From assembly GCF_000400715.1 (NCBI RefSeq), contig NZ_KE007347.1, positions 1,344,189 through 1,408,188 of the forward strand: a stretch of 64,000 bases of DNA, read 5' to 3'. Below, piece by piece: positions 58,449-64,000 of the stretch. The stretch's first letter is position 1, and every line of letters begins with the position of its first letter. This stretch comes from Acinetobacter genomosp. 15BJ. GTDB lineage: Bacteria > Pseudomonadota > Gammaproteobacteria > Pseudomonadales > Moraxellaceae. The translations under genes and the position numbers were made by a program. The notes under the pieces were generated by a model. That model was not told the origin of the DNA and did no database searches. It worked only from the letters and a program-made list of their open reading frames with translations.

Positions 58449-59102
58449 TTAAGCTGATGTCGCGTCAATCAATTGAGCACCCGTCAAAGCTTGCAACTCG
58501 TCAAAGCTCAGACCATCCACTTTCTCAATCACTTTTAAACCGTCTGTAGTCACATCAATCACACACAGGTCGGTATAAATACGATCGACACATTTCAAGC
58601 CTGTTGCTGGATATGAAAGCGCTTCAACAATCTTGGGCTCACCTTGCTTGGTGTTGTGATCGGTGGTGATAAACACTTTCTTGGCACCTACCGCCAAATC
58701 CATGGCACCGCCCACTGCAGGAATGGCATCTGCTGCACCGGTATGCCAGTTGGCCAGATCACCATTGGCTGCCACTTGGAAAGCACCAAGTACTGCAATA
58801 TCCAAATGCCCACCACGCATCATGGCAAAGGAATCACCATGGTGGAAAAAGCTACCACCAGTGAGCATGGTCACATATTCTTTACCTGCATTGATCAGCT
58901 CAGGATCTTCTTCACCTTTGGCAGGCGGTGGACCGAAAGCCAGCAAGCCATTTTCCGAATGCAAAAATACATCTTTATCGGCAGGAAGATAATTGGAAAT
59001 CTTGGTTGGAAGTCCAATGCCGAGATTGACATAAGCACCATCGGGAATATCTTGCGCCACACGTTCAGCAATCTGGTCACGGCTTAGTTTTTGATAGCTC
59101 AT
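58449..59102 (-). CDS. pcaJ: 3-Oxoadipate CoA-transferase subunit beta
   Basis: 217 residues. The catalytic Glu lies in HSENGLLAFGP; VNLGIGLPTKISNYLP is the other family block. It transfers CoA from succinyl-CoA to 3-oxoadipate with PcaI. The start overlaps the pcaI stop by 4 bases (ATGA). Confidence 0.96.
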   Translation of the reverse strand: MSYQKLSRDQIAERVAQDIPDGAYVNLGIGLPTKISNYLPADKDVFLHSENGLLAFGPPPAKGEEDPELINAGKEYVTMLTGGSFFHHGDSFAMMRGGHLDIAVLGAFQVAANGDLANWHTGAADAIPAVGGAMDLAVGAKKVFITTDHNTKQGEPKIVEALSYPATGLKCVDRIYTDLCVIDVTTDGLKVIEKVDGLSFDELQALTGAQLIDATSA

Positions 59103-59788
59103 TGTTCTGCTCCTGTACCATTGGCTGCATCGACAGCGACTACATGCTGTACAAAAATCCCAGGGGTAATGATATGTTCAGGATCAAGTTGACCGAGTTC
59201 GACCAGTTCAGAGACTTGGGCAATGGTGACATCCGCAGCCATCGCCATGATTGGGCCGAAGTTACGTGCAGATTTGTTATAGACCAGATTGCCCCAACGA
59301 TCACCTTTGTGTGCCTTGATCAGTGCGAAATCTGCTTTGATTGGATACTCAAGTACATAGTCTTTACCCTCGATATGGCGGGTTTCCTTGCCTTCTGCCA
59401 AGAGTGTTCCAAAACCAGTTGGGGTGAAGACTGCGCCTAAGCCCATCCCCGCAGCTTGAATACGGCACGCCAGATTACCTTGCGGTACCAGTTCCAGTTC
59501 GATCTTGCCCGCACGATAGAGTTCATCGAAGACCCATGAATCAGACTGACGTGGGAAGGAACAGATGATTTTACGTACTGCACCTGTTTTGAGCAGTTTG
59601 GCCAAGCCATAATCGCCATTACCGGCATTGTTATTGACGATGACCAGATCCTTGATGCCGAGTTCAATCAATCCATCAATCAGTTCTGCGGGTTGTCCTG
59701 CGGTGCCAAAGCCACCAATCATGATGGTTGCGCCATCCTTGATCTGTGACAGTGCCTCAGTTAATGAGGTGTTACTCTTATCAATCAT
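59099..59788 (-). CDS. pcaI: 3-Oxoadipate CoA-transferase subunit alpha
   Basis: 229 residues from ATG 59788 (MIDKSNTSLTEALSQI), seven bases after AGGAAG; the frame to 59827 has no comparable site. IMIGGFGTAGQPAELIDGL is the CoA-transferase family I glycine motif. It is the first gene of the pca-qui operon, with the PcaU operator 138 bases upstream. Confidence 0.96.
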   Translation of the reverse strand: MIDKSNTSLTEALSQIKDGATIMIGGFGTAGQPAELIDGLIELGIKDLVIVNNNAGNGDYGLAKLLKTGAVRKIICSFPRQSDSWVFDELYRAGKIELELVPQGNLACRIQAAGMGLGAVFTPTGFGTLLAEGKETRHIEGKDYVLEYPIKADFALIKAHKGDRWGNLVYNKSARNFGPIMAMAADVTIAQVSELVELGQLDPEHIITPGIFVQHVVAVDAANGTGAEQ

Positions 59789-59925
59789 CTGACTACTTCC
59801 TGTACGATGCATCACTCGTATTTTCATCCTGAAAACCGATGAAATTAAGTCGAGTGCTTTGTTCGGATTTCTTCTATTTATTCTTGATAAATTTTGCGCT
59901 CACTTCTAGGCTTGGAAGTGCATTT

Positions 59926-59962
59926 TGTTCGATGATTATTTTTTATGTTCGATCATCGAACA
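59926..59962. promoter_or_regulatory. PcaU operator: three TGTTCGAT-N-AT repeats
   Basis: One direct copy, TGTTCGATGAT (59926-59936), and a palindromic pair TGTTCGATCATCGAACA (59946-59962) lie 20 bases apart (start to start). This layout (two inverted repeats plus a third direct one) is the known architecture of the PcaU site between pcaI and pcaU in Acinetobacter. Confidence 0.85.
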
Positions 59963-60037
59963 TTATCCAAGTAAAATAGTCATCTTTCCCGTAGAATGTT
60001 TTTATAAAGAAACCGTTTTAGCAAGGATGTCTAAATT

Positions 60038-60862
60038 ATGGAAAATGAACAGGAAAAGAATTCACGTTTGATTCATCATAACGAAAATAAAAAGACCATT
60101 CGGCATGAAGACTTTATTGCAGGAATCGCAAAAGGCCTAGCAATTTTGGAATGCTTCGGTCCCGAACGACATCGCTTAAATATGAGTACTGCCGCTGAAA
60201 AAACGGGGATGACCCGTGCTGCTGCGCGACGCCATTTACTCACATTAGAATACTTAGGCTATTTAGATTTTGATGGACATTATTATTATTTATCGCCCAA
60301 GATTCTTAAATTTTCAGGGGCTTATCTGGATGGTTCCACACTTCCGAAAATATGTCAGCCCTTATTAAATCTTTTAACCAATCAAACCTCATTGATTTAC
60401 TCGGTGATGGTTTTAGATGGTTATGAAGCGATTACTATTGCCCGTAGTGCAGCTCACCAACAAACCGATCGAGTCAATCCTTATGGCTTACATTTAGGTA
60501 ATCGACTCCCTGCTCACGCCACCTCTGCTGGCAAAATTCTGCTTGCACATTTAACACCTGAAGAACAAAAACGATGGTTAGAAAAATACCCGTTAAAACG
60601 TCTAACCAAATATACCCATACTGAAAGTGATCTATTTTTAGAATTACTACATGAAATCAAAGAACAAGATTGGTGCTACTCTTGTGAAGAACATGAATTG
60701 GGAGTACATGCTGTGGCTGTACCTATATATGATGCCAATGCAAGCGTCGTTGCTGCCTTAAATATTGTGTCTCCGACCATGCGCACTACCAAAGATTATT
60801 TAATTGCCCATATTTTACCTTTGCTGCAAGAAACGGCTCGTGACTTACGTCAAGTGATTTAA
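60038..60862 (+). CDS. pcaU: IclR-family regulator of protocatechuate catabolism
   Basis: 274 residues. The helix-turn-helix is in STAAEKTGMTRAAARRHLLTLEYLGYLDF; the C-terminal IclR effector domain contains NRLPAHATSAGKILLAHL and SCEEHELGVHAVAVPIYD. It activates pca-qui genes with protocatechuate and represses its own gene, as in ADP1. It is divergent from pcaI across a 249-base region with the triple operator. Confidence 0.95.
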   Translation: MENEQEKNSRLIHHNENKKTIRHEDFIAGIAKGLAILECFGPERHRLNMSTAAEKTGMTRAAARRHLLTLEYLGYLDFDGHYYYLSPKILKFSGAYLDGSTLPKICQPLLNLLTNQTSLIYSVMVLDGYEAITIARSAAHQQTDRVNPYGLHLGNRLPAHATSAGKILLAHLTPEEQKRWLEKYPLKRLTKYTHTESDLFLELLHEIKEQDWCYSCEEHELGVHAVAVPIYDANASVVAALNIVSPTMRTTKDYLIAHILPLLQETARDLRQVI

Positions 60863-60868
60863 TCAGAC

Positions 60869-60897
60869 AAAAAAAAAGCCACATCTGGAAATGTGGC
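60869..60897 (-). terminator. Terminator of the ata-tpgA transcript
   Basis: Perfect 7-bp stem GCCACAT (60878-60884) / ATGTGGC (60891-60897). On the minus strand it is followed by nine T (complement of 60869-60877). It lies just after the convergent pcaU stop. Confidence 0.75.
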
Positions 60898-61050
60898 GAA
60901 AGGTGTATTGCTGCTACGGTTTATGTCCGTATCTTTAAATTAACCACCCTTGCTTAAATGAACATTAAAGTTTTTAACGATCATTATGTTTTGTGTCTCT
61001 GTATGTAAACAGGAACTCAGTTGCTTCCATTTAACTTTGGTACTGCATAA

Positions 61051-61851
61051 TCACCAACTCACATTGACACGTCGATTTGGTGCAAGACAACCAATCAACT
61101 GTTGATTGTTCTGACCACCTGAACATTGCTGATATACATCAGTTTTGCTATTGGCCTGTATTTGAATACGATTTCCATCAATACCTTGAGCAATCAATAA
61201 CTTTGCAACAGTGTTGGCTCGTTGCGAAGACAAACGATAGTTGTAGGCGAACTTACCTAAAGGATCGGTAAAGCCTGCGACAATAATCGGAGTATTTGAA
61301 CTTTCTGCTTTGATTCTTTGAACAATGTCAGCAATCGAGGTTGTACCCATCTCAATTGCGGTTTCATCAAATCGATCAAAAGCAAAGAATATACTGGCTG
61401 TCTGAATGGCGGCTACAGGAGCAACGACAGGTTTCTCAGGTAATTGATTATTCTCTCCCCACGCAATCAAACCTTCACATGCTTCTCCTTTCCACGAAAG
61501 TTTTTCTGCAATATAGTGTTTATCAAAATCAACTCTTAGCTGACAACGTTGATATTTTTGTGTTTTTGGAATACGGATATCAAGTACATAATTCCATGTT
61601 TTAACAGAAAAAATCCCTTCACTAAATTGTGGATTTCCCAATAAATGACGGATTTGATCTTTGGTTAAACCCGTATCTAAACGTGCAACGCTATCATATT
61701 CATAGCGCTTCACTTGCTTTAAATAGCTTTTATCGACATTGGGAAAAGTGACTTCACCCTGCTGAACCTGTTTCATATCATCAGCTCGTGTGTGGATTGA
61801 AGAAAATCCTATTACCAAGGCGCTGATCATCAATAATGTATTTTTTCTCAT
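61051..61851 (-). CDS. tpgA: TpgA-like OmpA-family peptidoglycan-associated protein
   Basis: 266 residues from ATG 61851 ([16 protein letters not shown]), six bases after GGAG. Signal peptide to about residue 24; then an SmpA/OmlA-like domain ([24 protein letters not shown]); then a C-terminal OmpA domain ([44 protein letters not shown]). It is encoded 62 bases downstream of a trimeric autotransporter, exactly like tpgA after ataA in Acinetobacter sp. Tol 5, where it anchors the fibre to peptidoglycan and supports its surface display. Confidence 0.87.
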   Translation of the reverse strand: MRKNTLLMISALVIGFSSIHTRADDMKQVQQGEVTFPNVDKSYLKQVKRYEYDSVARLDTGLTKDQIRHLLGNPQFSEGIFSVKTWNYVLDIRIPKTQKYQRCQLRVDFDKHYIAEKLSWKGEACEGLIAWGENNQLPEKPVVAPVAAIQTASIFFAFDRFDETAIEMGTTSIADIVQRIKAESSNTPIIVAGFTDPLGKFAYNYRLSSQRANTVAKLLIAQGIDGNRIQIQANSKTDVYQQCSGGQNNQQLIGCLAPNRRVNVSW

Positions 61852-61913
61852 TTCTTGCTCCAAACTTTTATAAATTCATGTTGGGAGAGTCTAGCTCTCC
61901 CTTTTTCATTATT

Positions 61914-64000
61914 TTAATCAAGCACAGTACTCACGCCGACACGCACCAACGCCCCACCTTGACTACCAAGTGCAGCACCACTGGTCAGTGACCAACGACC
62001 ATTATCTGCTGTTTTTCTTAGGGTTACACCTACAGCATTCTGATTATTATAATAGCCAGCACCAACGGCTAAGGTGACTTTACCAGCTACATATGGGGCC
62101 TGTTCCAATGCCGCATTTGCAGCGATACCCGCTGACATTTTTTCTTCTAAATTGTCGATACGACCATTGGTTTCATAGAAGACTTGCTCGATTCGATCAC
62201 CCAAGTTATTAATTTGATTCCCTATGTTAATGTTAGCTTGATTTAATGCACCCAGTGCGTCTCCAACATTGTTATAAGAACCATTATTTACATTGTAGGT
62301 CGGTTCAGTAAATTTGCCATTTTCATACTTCGCACCGCCACCAAGTGAGTTGGTAATGTATTGATTAGAAGTGTTCAATTGGGAACCATTCACCGCTTCT
62401 TTTGACGTACTATTCACGGCTCCATCTGCAACATTGCTAATGACTTTATTACCTGCATTAATACCCGCTTTGGTAATCTGAACATCGCCAACCGTTACAT
62501 TATCCGCTGTCACTTTCTGAGAAGTTACCGTTTTAAAAGTGACATCATCGGTTGTCGCAACTTTAAACTCTTTACCACCTGAACTATTTACAGTTTCTGT
62601 CACCGTCATATTTTGACCTGCAACCACGGTAGAGTGTTGTCCCGCTTTTTGGTTGATCGAGCTAATGGCATCATTAATGTTAGTTTCACCTGTTCCACCA
62701 ATATTGGTAATGGTATTTCCATCGCCCCCAACAAAGGCCCCATCACCCAACATGTCATGTAATTGACTGCCATTCACCGCATCTTTGCTGTTTTTAGCGA
62801 TGCTACCCTCTGCAACATTGGTGATTTTTTTACTGCCCGCATCAATTCCACTTTGTGTGACACTCGGCCCATCTTTAATGGTTAAACCGTTGTTATTGAG
62901 CGTGGTATTGCCAGCTTGAACACTATCCACCTTAATATCTTTTGCCAAATCAACCGTGACATTGTTGCCGTTATTATTTACCTTAATATTTCCATCTTTA
63001 TTTGCAAAATCTACTGTGTCTGTTGGTTTTACCTGACTGGAGTTCTGCCCATTGGTGGTTAAATTCCAACCTTTACTCACTGTTTGAATCGTGTTGTTGA
63101 CTGATTTAATCGCATCGTGAATGGTACTTTCACCGGTGTTCCCGATATTATTATTGATAAATGTGCCGGTATTTGGATCATAAGTAGTTGTACCACCAAT
63201 GATATTTTTCGCGCCATCTCCAACTGCGAACAATTGACTGCCATTCACTGCATCGGTTGAAGTCGCATTCACATCACCTTTGGCCACATTGGTGATCTTT
63301 TGATTACCTGCACTGATTCCGTTCTTACTAATACTTGGACTATTTGCGATTGCATTACCACTACCATCCACAAAGCTAAGACCGTTACTATTAATCAATG
63401 TACCCGCGGCATTAACACTATTCACCGCCAAGTCTTTAGAGAGTTCAATCGCCAGCTTACCTTGATCCACCTTCGTGGTGATATTGCTGTCAGCGCCAAC
63501 CACATCCACCGTTTGTCCCAGTTTCTTCTGAACTGAATTACCATCTGCCGCAGTTAAACCAAAGCCACTATCGGTTAAGCCTGTCTGGATTTGTTTCAAT
63601 TGTTCTTCTGTCGCTGCACGACCTTGAGTGGCAAAGCCTGCACTGCTGATATCTTTATTGCTTAGACCTTCAAGTGTGCCTTTGCCTGCATCTAAAGTCA
63701 GGGTATTTGCTGTGTTCTTAACAACCACCTTACCTGCTTCCAGTTGCGTTTGAGTCGTTCCATTCTCAATATTCACACCTGTCTGACTCAACACGGTTTT
63801 ATTTGTTCCAGTACCCGCAGTGACCGTATCAATATTCAGGTCTTTACTTAAACTAAAATCAATGGTGGTGGTACCTTTGCCATCATTTACCGCAGTTGAT
63901 TTAAGATTGGTTTCGCCTGTGGCTAAACCGATATCTACCGTATCTGTCGGCTTCACTTGCGTTGCAGCTAAGTTACTGTCTGATTTTACATTCCAGCCCT
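61914..64000 (-). CDS. ata: Trimeric autotransporter adhesin (AtaA/Ata type), C-terminal part; 5' end beyond window
   Basis: The frame is open to base 64000, so the N-terminus is missing; about 695 residues are visible. They show stalk modules with YadA necks repeated three times (TDAVNGSQL, KDAVNGSQL, KEAVNGSQL) and repeated GWN-VKPTDTVD blocks (about residues 1 and 300). A coiled coil follows (INNLGDRIEQVFYETNGRID), and then the YadA-like membrane anchor of four beta-strands (VAGKVTLAVGAGYYNNQNAV to VRVGVSTVLD). It is a surface fibre for attachment and biofilm. A GTG at 63956 is internal, not the start. Confidence 0.93.
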   Translation of the reverse strand, partial: GWNVKSDSNLAATQVKPTDTVDIGLATGETNLKSTAVNDGKGTTTIDFSLSKDLNIDTVTAGTGTNKTVLSQTGVNIENGTTQTQLEAGKVVVKNTANTLTLDAGKGTLEGLSNKDISSAGFATQGRAATEEQLKQIQTGLTDSGFGLTAADGNSVQKKLGQTVDVVGADSNITTKVDQGKLAIELSKDLAVNSVNAAGTLINSNGLSFVDGSGNAIANSPSISKNGISAGNQKITNVAKGDVNATSTDAVNGSQLFAVGDGAKNIIGGTTTYDPNTGTFINNNIGNTGESTIHDAIKSVNNTIQTVSKGWNLTTNGQNSSQVKPTDTVDFANKDGNIKVNNNGNNVTVDLAKDIKVDSVQAGNTTLNNNGLTIKDGPSVTQSGIDAGSKKITNVAEGSIAKNSKDAVNGSQLHDMLGDGAFVGGDGNTITNIGGTGETNINDAISSINQKAGQHSTVVAGQNMTVTETVNSSGGKEFKVATTDDVTFKTVTSQKVTADNVTVGDVQITKAGINAGNKVISNVADGAVNSTSKEAVNGSQLNTSNQYITNSLGGGAKYENGKFTEPTYNVNNGSYNNVGDALGALNQANINIGNQINNLGDRIEQVFYETNGRIDNLEEKMSAGIAANAALEQAPYVAGKVTLAVGAGYYNNQNAVGVTLRKTADNGRWSLTSGAALGSQGGALVRVGVSTVLD

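Noticed and set aside
58644-59087. Plus-strand frame of 147 codons opposite pcaJ
   Set aside because: pcaJ is complete and has catalytic motifs; the opposite frame has no family features.
63956-64000. GTG 63956 as the true start of the adhesin
   Set aside because: The frame continues upstream as GWNVKSDSNLAATQ, a repeat block of the same protein, up to the window edge.

Overview
The window looks like a chromosomal segment of an Acinetobacter species. The main reason is the catabolic cluster pcaU-pcaIJFBDKCHG-quiBCXA at 45.4-60.9 kb, whose gene order is the one known from Acinetobacter baylyi ADP1. A moderately low G+C content, a cyanide-insensitive bd oxidase, a complete hut cluster and an AtaA/TpgA-type trimeric adhesin pair at the right edge agree with this. 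No rRNA, tRNA or CRISPR array was seen.

Layout. 0-2.3 kb: molybdopterin oxidoreductase of the FdhF/YdeP family, cut by the left edge. 2.5-6.5 kb: two small or unknown genes, then cioAB plus a 40-residue DUF2474-like protein. 6.5-10.7 kb: a MocR-type regulator, a convergent AraC regulator, an enoyl-CoA hydratase-like protein and a short-chain dehydrogenase. 10.8-20.6 kb: glutamate dehydrogenase and histidine utilisation (hutCD and hutUHTIG). These turn histidine into glutamate and then 2-oxoglutarate, with HutC-type operators in front of hutC and hutU. 20.8-43.8 kb: a long purine/urate salvage and catabolism region. It holds a Rieske oxygenase with a divergent LysR regulator, PuuE allantoinase, two 8-oxoguanine-deaminase-like amidohydrolases, an ABC transporter, an IPNS-like 2-oxoglutarate oxygenase, ureidoglycolate lyase, allantoicase, a FadR-type regulator, FAD urate hydroxylase, a porin, a urate/xanthine permease, HIU hydrolase and OHCU decarboxylase. 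An OmpA-like gene rich in G+C and carrying a frameshift (25.3-26.4 kb) interrupts it. 44.2-45.3 kb: a choloylglycine-hydrolase-family amidase. 45.4-60.9 kb: quinate/shikimate to protocatechuate (qui) and protocatechuate to succinyl-CoA plus acetyl-CoA (pca), with divergent pcaU. 61-64 kb: tpgA and the C-terminal part of an ata-type adhesin running off the right edge.

How the genes work together. The purine genes cover deamination of (8-oxo)guanine-like bases, urate uptake, urate to 5-hydroxyisourate (HpxO), HIU hydrolase, OHCU decarboxylase, allantoin hydrolysis (PuuE), allantoicase and ureidoglycolate lyase. No xanthine dehydrogenase lies in the window. The Rieske oxygenase and the 2-oxoglutarate oxygenase are therefore candidates for the xanthine-to-urate step or for a modified purine. 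Three copies of a CTGGT-N3-ACCAG-like operator precede alc/gntR, hpxO and uraD, which points to one regulon of the local FadR-type repressor.

Most notable observations. (1) A complete IS3-family element (30785-32058) with 25-bp-range inverted repeats and a 3-bp AAC duplication sits inside the signal peptide of the ABC substrate-binding protein. Removing it restores a perfect reading frame. (2) The interrupted gene has a long structured leader in which GACCCC can pair with GGGGTC over the ribosome binding site, and the divergent oxygenase also has stacked hairpins, so riboswitch-like control of this pair is plausible. (3) The 25.3-26.4 kb OmpA-like gene with glycine-rich repeats carries a frameshift. 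(4) A membrane protein gene is split by an in-frame amber codon.
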